DNA of 64,000 bases from Paracentrotus lividus (Eukaryota; Echinodermata; Echinoidea; Camarodonta; Echinidae), in NCBI GenBank assembly GCA_940671915.1, contig CALNVZ010003434.1, positions 4,226,395 through 4,290,394 on the forward strand, in the 5' to 3' direction. Every line of letters begins with the position of its first letter. Position 1 is the first letter of the stretch. A program made the translations under genes and the position numbers. Below the pieces are notes generated by a model, which ran no database searches, was not told the origin of the DNA, and saw only the letters and a program-made list of their open reading frames with translations. Positions 1-12,160 of the stretch are shown in pieces.

Positions 1-1600
1 CATTTTAGTGTACTCATGTAGTCATATTTTATTTACAACTCAAACTTTCAGTTCTACTGGTTCTAACTTTTAATCAGGTAAAAACAAAGCAGCTTAAATA
101 GCAATATAAAGAATGTTTTCTTTGTTGATCAAAATAGTAAAACTCTTAGGAATTGTTTAATTTAAAAATTTAAATAGATTTATACATCACAGATCGACAA
201 AAGCCTAGTTATTTATGATGCAAATGTCAGACTATTTATCAAAATGTCACAGTTGTGAGGCTGAAAAATTTCAATTTCCAAAATTGAATATAGGAGAATA
301 CCTCCATGATTAAGGAAAAATTATTGAATTTGATCTGGCACAATTAATCTTGATATTAGGGCAGAATTTATTTATAAGATTTACCTAGAGTTTGTTTAAT
401 TCACAATGGAGAGACTCCCAAATAGTGAAATACATTTGTACTTATTATGGGCTTACTATTTTCCAAAATTCAATCATCGCTGATAACTCTCTGAATATCA
501 ATGTTCCTTTTAAGGGTACTCTTCCACAAGCACAACAGATGATCAATTAGGCTGAAATCTATTAAAATGATGGCTGTGTATGTATTTAGAAAACTTGCAA
601 AGCCTTGCACAGGTACATGTATGTATTCATAGACTTTAAAAAATTAATGTTTTTATAGCATTTAACCCACCTCTGGTGTAAAATGTAAGAAATAGTATTC
701 AATTTTTATGATATTTATTAATTAATTGCTGCATGGCGATTTACAACAAAAAATATGATAGCACATATTGTGATAACATGTGTTGTATTTTATTGTGATT
801 TTTGAAGTGTGCATTAAGTTTGCTGGTATATATTTATGATTATTACAGGATATGAATTTTATTCATGTCATTTTTAGTTCTGGTTGGTTTAGGCTTGATA
901 TGTGTTATGTATTGGAATATTTCTTATAAGCACACTTCCATGCTTGATGTTTATTCAATGTTTATTTATATTCTAAATATCACACTTCCTCATTTTTATT
1001 GGGACACAATATTTGGTTTTCATTCTTTTTTCTTCTTTTTTATTTGTTTTTAAATTTTTTTAAAACTTCATTTTAAAAGTTTAATTAAAAGTTTTGTCAC
1101 TTAAGATACAAATGCTTTTATTACATTGATAAGTTTGAGATCAAAGAAATAATTTACATAGTTTCTTTTGATCATGATTTAAACTGTGTAACCAAATCTT
1201 CCAGCAAATTTCCATATTTTGTCATTCCAAACAGATTGGCATTCCCTTCTGTTTTAAATGTTATTTTATGCATTTCCATCTTGTAATCAAAACATTTGTG
1301 GCAACCACACATTCCTTTTTATTTTTAGTTTAATTTGTTTCCCTTTTGTATTATTTTAGTGTAATCAAGTGAAACTAATATGATTGATAATTATCATTGC
1401 TCTTGCACTGGCAGCATATGTTCTTATAAATAATTAATCGCTGAATGTTACTTTATTTTCATTGCAGTATTATTATTTTTTTTATTGTGATTTGTAAAAT
1501 GAGTCTGTAGAAATATAATTTCAAATATCATAGGCTCCAACTCATACTTGCTTCCTTTTCAGACAGACAAATTTAATTAGATTTAAATTTGAGTAGAAGA
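1..1600. other. AT-rich DNA, nothing recognised
   Basis: Long A/T-rich stretch with poly-T runs; only short chance open frames. It could be intron or intergenic. Confidence 0.6.
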
Positions 1601-2050
1601 TGTATCCATTTGGACATGTGTGATGCGTCACGTCGAAAGGAGAGACTAATCGCGATTTTTGAAATCCATTTTATTTGATATTATTGATCTCTGATTCATT
1701 GGCCTTTGAAATTTGATATATAACCCGACTGTAAAGAGTAATAGAAGTGGAGATATTAGCCTCTGAACGCGAGGAGAATTGTGCTCTTGGAAATCAAAAT
1801 CAAGAGAAAACGTCTGCGAAGTTTGACTTCCGTTTGACTCCGAGCCAGAAAAATAAGACCATTTTGTCACCGCTCTACTCACCGAATGCCCTAGCAACCA
1901 CTTGTTACAAAGGTGAAGAGTTGACCAATGAGGAGGCTGCATTCAGATATACAGAGAACAATACTCGTCCGTCACGCATGATCGAGGCAAACGCAGCAAG
2001 CGATGTTGTCTTAATAACATTCAATCTCTTCAAAAAAAGAAACTAAATTT
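1600..2050. promoter_or_regulatory. CpG-enriched patch, possible promoter
   Basis: About 450 bases with many CpG and higher GC than the AT-rich DNA on both sides. It contains a CCAAT-type box (ACCAATGAGGAGG at about 1923) and a CCTAGCAAC half-site like those bound by RFX factors at about 1890. Open frames of 98-99 codons overlap here on both strands, which is expected of CpG-rich DNA without stops; neither product is recognisable. It may be the 5' end of a gene mostly outside the window. Confidence 0.25.
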
Positions 2051-5000
2051 GGTTAGTTGTTTAATATCTTCGTCAAATAAATAAAAACGTCATGTTCTTT
2101 CTAATTGTTTAAGAAAAAGTCCGCTCTTTTAAGAAAAGACGTTTACCAATCCTGGCGCTAAATTAGTTAGAAACAAAACTATTTAAAAACCTTTTGGGGG
2201 TTTTATTCCGATGTTTGCGTGCGTTCTTTGAATGTCAATCGCGTATCTCTTACTCATTATAAAGCGAGTCATTTTGATCTGAACTCTGTTGAAATTTCGA
2301 ACATAATAATGGTCTATAGACTAAATTATTCTTGTACAGGGGTTATGCATTTTGTTTATATTCTTTGAATAAGTATATGATAGAGATAAGCCTCCAAAAT
2401 GTTTTAAGAATATTTGCGCCTCACGAATGTATTTAGAATTCTCTGATCACGTTTTATGAGTGCTAGGTTAGCTTAAGACAATGAAAAAAAAACGTAAATG
2501 ATTTGCTCGATCTCGTCTTTATTGATCAAACCTGTTACCAGTAATAAGAAGATATTAATAATTTTTAGAAATGAATTATTTAAGAGTAAATCGTATTTTG
2601 TTTCGTCGTGTTTAGTTAAACGCTACTTTCTTAAACACGTTACTTTGTAAAATAAACTGCAGAAGACTTTAACCTAAATACTTGTATCAGAAGTATTATC
2701 ACGTCACCTCTTTTGTATGCTCTATGTTTCCCTGATGGAACCAAATTTGTTAATAGGGAGGTTTATTCCCATCAGGACAACAGATATCGCGGCCCTTAAA
2801 ATAAAATGCTGAAATTAACATTCATTTGGATCCAGATAGCTAAGTCAAGCAATAAGTAGCTTTTCCCACATACCCCCCCCTCCCCACCCGATTGTTAGAT
2901 TTGACATTCGTTTGCGTGCTCCGCTATCCCGGATGAAACAGCTTTATTCATAGCAGGTTGTGGCATCGCACGTCGCACAATTTCTGAGTGCAGCTAAAGA
3001 GAGTTTAGTTCGCTATTCGCTCACAAAAACGAAACAAAAATCCAGTTGAAATCACACATCACATGACAAAGCCATGCGTTGCTAAGGGCGAGCTAAACGG
3101 AGAGGGGAAATGAGCTTGGACGTTCGCTTGTATGTTCGGAAAAAAATTATGACCGAAAAAAACACTCGCCGAAAAACTGCTTTTTTACCACTTTCCCGTT
3201 ACCATTTTCACTCATGTTTTTAACTGAGCAAAGATGAAGCATGGTAGAACAGAAAATCAACAAAAAAATTTCCTGCAAAATTTTGACTTTTTTATTAGTT
3301 TGTCGATTTACTCGGATCTTTGATCTGCGACTTCTCTCTCATTTCGACAAGACGTATCACATGTATGATGACCATTATGCACTGTTGCACTCTTGTATGT
3401 AAAACAGTGGTAATAGCACTCTATGGCAACAGAATATGGCATTTGGTTTGTTGTCGCATTGTTTATTTTGTACAAATACAATTCATATTGCACCACAGAT
3501 TACTTCAAATGACTATCATCTGCTGAGAGCTAGAACAGCATTAACTTCATATTTGAGTATTTGAATTAACATCCTTATGGCTCTTACAATGGAGATGAGC
3601 TCCCAAATACATGAATTACTTTTTGCAACGTTTACAAAATAGTAGCAACATTGAATCTCATTGTTTTTCCACAGAAATGCAACATTTCTTCCAAGTCATT
3701 ACATTAATCTAGCAGAATTAATGCACCTATCTTCCTACCTATAATGTGTGTTCAAATATTGGCTATGTTGAAAGTTTATAAGCAACTACGATGGTGTCTT
3801 GTTATCCGTGTGTGAGACATTGCTTTAAAACGAATATAATAATTCCTATGCAACTGTATGTGTATTCCATTCAACAAAAACACACAGGGCAAACTTTGAA
3901 TTGAAATGTGACTTAATATACATTGTACATGTAAGATGAGCTTACAGAAGTAATGGCCTTGTGAAGGCTTAATATTCAATTTTATGATGTGTGAATGTAT
4001 GGTGCATCTTTTTCCAGCTGTATACATTATTTAATGTTGAAGAATTCAAAGCAAAAGTGTGTCAGAGATAGGCAATTATGAATCTCTAGCAATTTGAAAC
4101 TGAGAGCTTAGAATTAGAGTCTGTAAAAACAGAAATTTTCACAAAATCAAACCTTTGCATATTTCCAATAACTGCCATTTTGTGGGGCATGAGACTTTAT
4201 GAATTGCAAAGTATTTTGCTACATGAATCTCAACCCCTCGCGAAATATGTGAAATGAAAATGCTTGTGAAAATTTCTGGGGTTACAGTACTTGAGAAGAA
4301 ATTTATAGTGGTTTCAAGTGAAATCAAGTTGTTCATGTTGTGCTTCTACTAATATTTGGCTCAATTTCTGTTAGTTGAATTTGCTAGGTTGTATGAAATC
4401 TGGGAAATTAATGTACTTGTAGATAGTAACATCATGTACTGGTAGTCCTCATCATTTAATGTTGATCTAGAAACAAAAGATTTGCTTCAGTTTAGCTATG
4501 TTATCTCTATAAATGCACTGTCATTTGAATTCTCCAAACCATATTACTGGTAATGCACCATTCACACAAATTTGTTTAATTGACAAAGCTCTGTATGGCT
4601 GAAAGTAATGTAGCTTCATGTTATTCTAATGTTCTCATGTCTTTCTGACTAATTTATTCTAATTCATATTTGATAAAATCTGACTGATATATACATCTAG
4701 AGAATAACTTATTTAATCCTGTACACATCTATTAACATACATGTAAAACAATCACTGCGTATACTAATTAATGATGTATTAGAAGTTTACAAATGTATGC
4801 ACTCTGAAAAGCACATTGCATGATCACTAAATGTACCATCACAAGAAATTGTGATTTTATTTATGTATTTAGCTTGAAAATATGGTTGAAGTATGTATTC
4901 ATATTTATATGTTATAATAAAGTTAACAAAATATAACCTAAGATCATATGGTTTGTTAATTTATCAATTTTTATTGATCTTGTAACTTGCTGTACAGCAA

Positions 5001-5759
5001 AGAAGTTTCAAAAAGTGGGAAGTTTTCTCTTTTTTTAATAAGATGAGAAGAAAATAGTGTTGGAAACACACCCAAAATTACTTTTACGTTCACTAGAGCT
5101 GTATTTAAAACAAGACACTTAAAAATTTAAGATTTATGATTAATTCCAAACTTCCATTTTTTCTTGTTGCTGTGACTACATGTAACTATAGAGCTCTCTT
5201 TTCATATATTACTTGTTTTTATATCTATTGACATTCTTTAAGGATTATGTATTGATGTTATGTTTTATTATTTGTTTTTATTTTGGTGTTCTCTAAGTTT
5301 CTTCTTGGCTGCAGGACTGTTTTGAGTGTTTGTCAAAATTGGAGCTGAAACCAAATTCGTGATACAGATTTCTTTTAGCAATGAAACTGGTGCATCTCCA
5401 AAGAACTTATTTGCTCTCCTCTTAGCCCTTAAACACTCAGAGGATGTGTGTGACATAAAATAGCTTATTCCTCAGAATTATCTGCCAAAATTTTAGACTG
5501 ACAAAATCAAATTTATATTTGGTGCTGCATGCTGGATAATGGACAAACGGTTTCAGCTGTTTTGGCTATGGCTAGGGATGTAGGGTGGTACGGTGGGCTA
5601 AAAGTATATGTAGAAGGGTGGTTGGTTGTGGGCGGTTTGAGGGCTAGAGGGTGAAGAGCAGTCCAAATAATTTTTTTTTTTTCTCTCTACTGATAGTCAG
5701 AATTGTGCTTACTTTGTATAATAAGAAGAATTAATGTCCTCCTGGCTCTAACATGACTC
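2050..5759. other. No gene recognised
   Basis: Mostly AT-rich. 2900-3140 is moderately CpG-richer. A stretch at about 4130-4305 with CCCCTCGCGAAATATG and GTGAAAATTTCTGG may be a decayed relative of the TTTTCGCG MITE. A 62-codon minus-strand frame at 5456..5268 is discussed among the rejected items. Confidence 0.5.
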
Positions 5760-5918
5760 CAGGGCCTTGTAACACAATGTATTGCAATCAATTGGAAGTC
5801 TTAAAGAATGATTCTAATTGGTTATTGGTCAGTCTTTTGAACAAAAAGAGCTTGAAACAACGATCTTCATTGGCCGCTGCAACTTAGCAACTGATTGCAA
5901 ACCTTTGTGTTACGGATC
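5760..5918. mobile_element. MITE, GGGCCTTGTAACACAA ends, copy 1 (decayed)
   Basis: Inverted ends AGGGCCTTGTAACACAA and TTTGTGTTACGG with AATCAATTGG and TTGCAAACC inside. The copy at 54896..55052 is better preserved. Confidence 0.7.
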
Positions 5919-6489
5919 TAAAATCTGAACATGAATATATTATAAAAACTTGACCAAATAACCTGCAAATGTCAGATCTCTGATAACCATAAGACATTAT
6001 GATGCAAATTGATACATACACATACATGTTTGCTAGATATGCAAGGTATTTCAAGGGTTGTACATTCTTCAGTAATAAAAGGTTGTATTTTGAGTTACTG
6101 TAGATATCACGCTCATGTCATAGATGGCATCTGCCTAATATTTTTACCTTTTCATCTCACATGTTAAGATATTTTTGCATTGTGTAAATTGGGCTTCTTC
6201 TCTGACTGAAACAATTCACAGGATTAAAACCCTGGTGAAAATAACGGCTTATACATGGCTTCATATCACATTTCCTTCTCTTAAAGCACAAATTTACTAT
6301 TTCAGGATATATGGAATTATAACATGGTATACCTGTAAGATAACAATGACTTATTTTGCCTTCAGAAGCCATTTCTGAGGTTAAATGTGGATGTATTTGT
6401 GTTTTGCTCCTTTGTATATGCAACGAAAATAAATGTGGAGTGATAATTCCATTTAAAAATGATTACTGTTTGAATGTGAATTGATTTGT

Positions 6490-6805
6490 TCACTACTGTA
6501 CTACTCCCCTTGTAATGAGCAAAGAAAAGAGATGTTATTATATCGAGGCAATTCTCCCAGTAAGGATGTGTCGACATGTATGTGCCCATGTGTTCTGGGG
6601 GGCATTTCATCAAAGGACTTGTTAGACATTTTATCTGACATATTTGCGCTCAGCCAATCAGATGCAAGTATTTCAGTAGCTTATAACAGTTTGTCGAATA
6701 AAACGTCCGACAAGTCCTTTGATGAAATGCCCTCCAGTACAACAAAATTTGTATATCACAAAGTACTTGGCTTGGTTCTGAGCACCTCATTATAACAGGA
6801 GTAGA
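6490..6805. mobile_element. Older inverted-repeat element holding a second MITE
   Basis: Left end TACTGTACTACTCCCCTTGT and right end ATTATAACAGGAGTAGACTG are inverted copies. A fragment of the same family (CTGTCTACTCCCGTTATAAC, AAGGCAATTCTCC) lies at about 11153..11265. The 143-bp MITE 6595..6737 is inserted in it. Open frames here have no protein-like content. Confidence 0.6.
6595..6737. mobile_element. Palindromic MITE, GGGGGGCATTTCATCAAAGG family, copy 1
   Basis: Ends CTGGGGGGCATTTCATCAAA and TTTGATGAAATGCCCTCCAG are inverted repeats that extend through AGGACTTGT. The interior holds CAGCCAATCAGATGCAAG and AGTAGCTTATAACAGTTTG. A second copy with the interior in the opposite orientation lies at 16715..16861. 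Confidence 0.85.
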
Positions 6806-7097
6806 CTGTATAGACCTCAATTACTTCCCCCTCCCCCCCCCCTCCCCCCTTTCCACTTGACACATATTAATCACTTTCACAAGGGATGAAGAGAAATGAA
6901 AGAGATTGGGATACTTGATTTGTTTAGAGCCAGATAGGCATTATATGAGGTAGTGTGTTTATGGCTTTTACTGGAAAAGAGAAAGGCCTAGACATCAAGG
7001 GAAAGAGAAAGTGAGTGAGAGGGAATGGGGCAAATGAACTTAGCTAGGTTTCATGCTTATAAATAAAGCTAGTGGAATCTTTATATTTAGACAACAT

Positions 7098-7512
7098 TGA
7101 GAAAGAAATAAAGAGAGAGAGAGAGAGAGTGAAAGAAAGAGAGGGGGAGAGAGAGTGAAAGAAAGAGGGAGGGAGAGAGAGAGAGAAAGAAAGAGAGAGA
7201 GAGAGAGAGAGAGTGAAAGAAAAGAGAGAGGAGAGAGGAAGAGATGAAAGAAAGAGAGAGGGAGAGAGGTGAAAGAAAGAGAGAGAGAGAGTGAAAGAAA
7301 GAAAGAGAGAGAGAGTGAAAGAAAGAGAGAGAGAAAGAGAGAGTGTGAAAGGAAGAGAGAGTGAAAGAAAGAGAGAGTGAGAGAGAGAGAGAGAGAGAGA
7401 GTGAAAGAAAGAGAGAGAGAGAGAGAGTGAAAGAAAGAGAGAGAGATATATTGAAAGAAAAAGAGAGGGAGATAGAGAGAGAGAGAGTGAAAGAAATAAA
7501 GAGAGAGAGTGA
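7098..7512. repeat. Long GA-rich microsatellite with GTGAAAGAAAGA units
   Basis: Over 400 bases of (GA)n broken by a recurring GTGAAAGAAAGAGAGAG unit. Long open frames on both strands, giving Ser/Leu/Phe or Glu/Arg/Ser/Lys runs, are artefacts of the repeat. It abuts the 3' side of the LINE fragment. Confidence 0.95.
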
Positions 7513-8285
7513 TCATATTGTCATTACTACGTCGCTTGCGTCAATTGTTTTAGTCTCAATTGACAGAAACTCCTTAAGCACTCTCTTGAAATGTGCGTAG
7601 TTTTCTATTGCTTTAATATGATTAGGAAGAGAATTCCAGTATTTGATGGCACTGTAATAAAAGCAATAGCCAATACTACCAACTCGCCATGACAAGCTAA
7701 AGTTATGACTATTTCTTGTATCATAATTATGTAAGTTTGAGACAAGGTTGAAGTTGAAGCCAATATAATGATTTGCTCTCGAGTGATAAATTTTGTGCCC
7801 GTGATGCAGTATAAGTTGTTTTGATCTTTGATTTACATCAAGTAGACCAGCTGCAGAGAGCTCCCTGTAACCAACATGTGATCTTGGGCCTAAACAATTG
7901 ATGAATCTTACCATCTTATTTTGTATGATTTTCAACTTCTTTTGATCTAATTTGCCTAAAATACCACGCAGCGTTAGCATAATCGAATAAGCATTGAATG
8001 AGAGCAAAACAAAATATACGCCTTGCATGTAAATTCATACAATTTTGATATCTATACAAAAATTTCAAACAGGAGTTTGCCTTCTTTACAATAGATTCTA
8101 CTAAAGAAGAAAATGAAACCTTACTATTTAATTTGATGCCTAGATACTTAACGGATTCTTTCTTCTGAATGATTTGATCTTTGTAAGCTACGTTGAATTC
8201 ATCTTCCTCTTTCTTATTACTTTTGTTGAAAAACAAAAACAAAACTTTCTGTTATCCAAATGTAAAAAAATAATATCACTAACTT
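7513..8285 (-). mobile_element. LINE fragment, C-terminal part of reverse transcriptase ORF
   Basis: Non-LTR retrotransposon remnant on the minus strand. The part read first (8285 to about 7960) encodes the motifs KYLGIKLNSKVSF, KKANSCLKFLYR and CLFDYANAAW. The second part (to 7513), in another frame, encodes KLKIIQNKMVRFI, GYRELSAAGLLDV, YDTRNSHNFSL and YWNSLPNHIKAIENYAHFK. This order is typical of the end of ORF2 after the polymerase core. A single frameshift lies near 7960. The clade is Jockey/CR1-like, but I cannot place it further. It is truncated at 5', lacks the polymerase YADD region and endonuclease, and lies between a GA tract (its 3' side) and a CT tract (its 5' side). Confidence 0.85.
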
Positions 8286-8301
8286 CATACATTTCCTGTT
8301 C

Positions 8302-8400
8302 CCCCTCCTCCCCTCTCTCTCTCTTTCCCTCTCCCTTCTCTCCTTCATACCATTCCTCTTTATCCGCCTCCTCCCTCTCTCTCTCTCTTTTCTCTTTTAT
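8302..8400. repeat. CT-rich tract
   Basis: Polypyrimidine run of CCCTCTCTCTCTCTTTCCC type on the 5' side of the LINE fragment. No gene. Confidence 0.85.
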
Positions 8401-8469
8401 CTATTTCTCGCCTTTCAATTTATTCTGCATCACACTCGGCTTTTCTAATTAAGCAAAGTTACCAACCCC

Positions 8470-11150
8470 ACAACAAAGTTTTAAGAACAACAATTTTTAG
8501 GAATTTTGAAACATTTAATATAAATTTTCCATGGGAGACGCTGGATTTCATTTCTTGTAAGTCATTCAGAATGTTAATGGAAAATGAAGTAATTACTGTT
8601 AGCAATATTAAACATATATGTTATACATAATATACATCCCATAGAGTCACAGGCAGCTCATAGCTTTTAGGAATATAAATGATGGTTAAGACTTCATTGG
8701 ACAATATATTATGATCAACATTCATATCTGATTCAAAGGCATAAGTTGCAATAGCATTTAGATGTGAAATATGATCATACCAACTATTTATGTTTAAGGT
8801 GCTTTATGGTAACATTAACAAGAAAACTGTAGTTGTTGAATATTGTTGCCTTCCTTAATTGGAGAAAAGGCTAGATTTGCTGTAAACAGGGTTTTAAAAG
8901 ACATTAGTATATATATCCTAATTGAAGCACTTTGACCTTTTCTCCCCCAAGCTAGCTCTTTGAAAGCTAATGCTGCAATTCTGCATATTCTTATAATATA
9001 ATTCACAACAACCGAAAAATTAGTTTTCTCTTTCACCTTGTTCTAGAGAAGCTACCACGGCAAAAGTAATTTGTAACATCTAAATAAAAATTTCCAGTAT
9101 CAATTGTACAATAAGCGATTTAGAACTTAAGAAATAATCAATAAAACAATTTGTCATTATTATCACTTATGATTAGTTCAGCTTGCAAGAGCTATAATAC
9201 CACTAATACCTTTCATTTAAAATTTGAGAATCGAACTTCAATCTAAAGATATTTCAATGTAGCCTACATTTATTTATTTTCAATCTGATTATTGAATTTT
9301 CTTTCAAACAAGTTTAATTTAGGATAGCCAAATGGCTCTTATTCCACAGTGTAAATACTCACTTACTCTTAAAGAGAAATTAGAACAAGATGGTTATAAC
9401 TCTTTGCTTACAACATTAATTATGTTGAGAACTGTTTTACAGCTCTGTAAAGTATACCTAATCTACAACAACATTACATTGATATACAGTAGCTTTCTTG
9501 GCTGTAAGTCGTTATGGATTGGGGTTGTACGTATTTAATGATGACACAGGTTTAGCAGATCACAGCTAATGATATAAAATGATTAAAAAAAATAATAAAA
9601 ATAAAATAAATTAATTAATAAAATAAATCAAATCACATTGAATCAAACGTCAATCTTCTTTGGATTTGATATGATTCATCTCACAATATAACCGATTAAA
9701 AAAACCATTCAATATCTACTAGTATATCATTTTAAACTAGAATTACATATATTAAATTGATAATAGGAATAGAAAGAAGAGGCCGAATTATAATTCCAAT
9801 TTGATGTTGCTAAACAAATTTCAATACTTGACAAATGTTCCACATCGCTATCAAAATTTTGATAATTAAATGAATGTAAGTAGTTAACACCAAATGTCAC
9901 ATATGATTTTCTTTTAAGCATTTCAATAATTTGCTTGACAAAAATAAGGCAAGAATTTTTAACAAACACGTAAACACGAAATAATAATAATAACAATGAA
10001 TAAAATAAAAATGTAATAAATCAAATGTTCATCCATAACATTGTAGCCATTGGAAAATATATAATTCAATGATCAGGTATGCTTCTAATGGGGTCCAAAA
10101 TGTTTGTTTTCATTTACAACTCTGTATGTATCCCTAATGCAGCAGTTTTTTCTTAATTTTAAGAAATAGACTAAATGCCAAATCTCTAGTTTTCAAGTAT
10201 TTCTAACTCTATCTCTAAGTATTACATTATTGTATAATATTTGCAATAGTCCCTTCCACTCAAATTCTGATGAGCATTTAGATCTGATCTCAGCAAATAA
10301 AACATTATCATAAGTTGTTCATTAGAATGTCATGAAACAAGGTTAATTTACATAGTGTAATACACAGCAATGATTGTATACATCCAGCAATAACTATCTC
10401 CCTACATAAATGTAGTGAATATACTATACTGGATTAAAAGCTCTATGAAATATATTAACTACACATTGAAGGCCAGATAAGACAGGTATCATGGAATGTA
10501 CACATAAGGAATAATGTAAACAATTGATTTTAAGTACATGTAGATTGTATTAATGTTTGGATTGTTTGATACCCTAATACAGTAGTTCGCAAATTTAATT
10601 TGAAAACAACTGAAAATAACACTTCTTCATGAAACAAAATTATATTGCAATAAATAACATATCTTTCGGAGTTCTGAAGACTTTCATTTTGCTAACCTAG
10701 CTTGTACAAATTGAAATATACTTAGAGCTACAAGTACAAAGTAGCCCATTTTCTTTAGAAATGAATATAACAGAATTATCTTATTTAACCATCAAGATTT
10801 AAAAAGACGAGTGGAAATAAATTGTGAAATGTTAGTTTAATATATAGTTTTTTTTTCACTATTTCAAATAAAATGTTTAAAAAAAAAAAAAAATATATAT
10901 ATATATTAGTTTTATGAAGAATATTGAATCATGTTAATAAAATTTACCTAACGATAAAGGGTACATAAGCAAACACATTGTCAGGTGTGTTCGTATTTCT
11001 ATATTCCGCTCCCCCCCCCCCTTTGATATTGGGTATTTTTACATCAACCACTGGGATATGTAAAATAAAGATCTAATTTAATGTGTAATGAGCCGATCCA
11101 AGAGAAGTTAAGATCTCTTTTGTTCATTCTATATTTCATGAAACCATAAT
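8470..11150. other. AT-rich DNA, nothing recognised
   Basis: Low-complexity AAT-rich patch at about 9585-9630 and an A/TA run at 10878-10906. No coding signal. Confidence 0.55.
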
Positions 11151-11152
11151 AC

Positions 11153-11265
11153 ACCCTGTCTACTCCCGTTATAACGAGTACAAATATGTGATTATGATAT
11201 AACAAGGCAATTCTCCTGGACCCAATGTCATACATGTGCACATGTGTCTATGTGCCAATGTTTTC
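11153..11265. repeat. Fragment of the 6490..6805 family
   Basis: CTACTCCCGTTATAACGAG, ATATAACAAGGCAATTCTCC and CATACATGTGCACATGTGT match the left part of 6490..6805. No right end is seen. Confidence 0.5.
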
Positions 11266-11515
11266 AGTTTAACAAGATTTTTGTACTTGTCTATGAGTAG
11301 ACGTAAAATGTTTGGTTCTTAAAATTTCTTATTCAGTAACTTATGTAGTGTCGGGTTAAGTTATTTTGAAGTTAATTTCATATGCTCTGGCTGTACTGAG
11401 TTTTTTCAAACCTTAGAAGCTCTCTAAAGACTTGAAGTCTCAAAAGTAGGATTCATAACATCCAATCAAACGTCTTCATGACAAAGATTTCAAGACAATA
11501 TCGTATTTTGATTCC

Positions 11516-11836
11516 ATGACATTTGCTCTGGCGACAATTGCTCAGCTGTAACATCCATACACTAATCCAATGACTTAACTTCAGGGGCCCGTTTCTCGAA
11601 ACCGTCATAAGTCCAAGTTCTTGGACAACTCATAGGGACAAGTGTTGTAGAATTAACATGCGTTTCAATGGGATGTCCACGAACTTAGACTTATGACAGT
11701 TTCGAGAAACGGGGCCCAGACTGATAACTTTACCCTACCCTAAACCTAACATAAATCCTTATTGCAACCTTAACCCTTACCCTACATCTTAGACATAGCC
11801 TAAGCCCAGAGCAACTGTCACAGGAGCAAATGTCAT
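11516..11836. mobile_element. Inverted-repeat element with telomere-like interior, interrupted by a MITE
   Basis: Ends are ATGACATTTGCTCTGGCGAC and its inverse near 11836. A second inverted pair (GACAATTGCTC / GAGCAACTGTC) follows inside. The right half reads TACCCTAAACCTAACATAAA then CTTATTGCAACCTTAACCC. A 133-bp palindromic MITE (11585..11717) is inserted in the left half. Related pieces occur at 38694..39794, 63785..63910 and 29740..29850. Confidence 0.75.
11585..11717. mobile_element. Palindromic MITE, GGGCCCGTTTCTCGAAAC ends
   Basis: Ends are GGGGCCCGTTTCTCGAAACC and the inverse GTTTCGAGAAACGGGGCCC. Inside, CATAAGTCCAAGTTCTTGGAC pairs loosely with GTCCACGAACTTAGACTTATG, so nearly the whole 133 bp can fold. 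Non-coding. Inserted into the 11516..11836 element. Confidence 0.8.
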
Positions 11837-11933
11837 GTCACCCATATTTTACCTTGAAAAATGTTGTCATACCCATTAACATGAATTGCAAAAAAAACTT
11901 TCCTATACTATACAAATTAATCAGTTTCCACCA

Positions 11934-12160
11934 TCAATCTGATTTGGACTTTCTCGTATACTTTCTTTCCCTCCTCTCTGAATTCCATCGGATGAAATTG
12001 ATGACAAAGAGGGCGCCATTTACAATGTATGTTGATATACAAACAAGGCAAGCATCCTCTAGTATGAACATGAGAATATAAGCAAGATAGACACACCCAG
12101 CTGCTGACATTACAGATGTTAGGAGCAGGAGAACTGACGCTGAATAACTGAAGACTGTAG
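11934..12160 (-). CDS. VKORC1: VKORC1-like exon 3 with catalytic CxxC
   Basis: Last coding exon, open from a clear acceptor (pyrimidine tract, then CTTAACAG) to a TGA at 11936..11934. It begins in phase 1, supplying the last two bases of an Ala codon. It encodes the last two membrane helices, including the segment AGCVYLAYILMFIL, and then DACLVCISTYIVN. The two cysteines of CLVC (133 and 136 in my numbering) are the active-site pair that transfers electrons to the quinone, equal to human 132 and 135. The Tyr of ISTY matches human Tyr139 of the warfarin site. The C-terminus is basic (SERRERKYTRKSKSD), typical of the cytosolic tail with ER-retention-like lysines. The full frame would give 170 residues against 163 in human. 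The 96-codon open stretch running to 12224 includes intron sequence; its extra N-terminal residues are not protein. Confidence 0.93.

Noticed and set aside
5268-5456. 62-codon minus-strand frame containing FFGDAPVSLLKEICITN and a KKKLREHQNKNK end, with AATAAA-rich sequence after it
   Set aside because: It reads rather like a terminal coding exon, but the acceptor is weak, the family is not recognisable and no partner exon was found. Too little to call a gene.
7040-7600. Long open frames of Ser/Leu/Phe or Glu/Arg/Ser repeats
   Set aside because: Products of the GA microsatellite; same reasoning for 42749-43359, 46466-46837 and 62410-62649.
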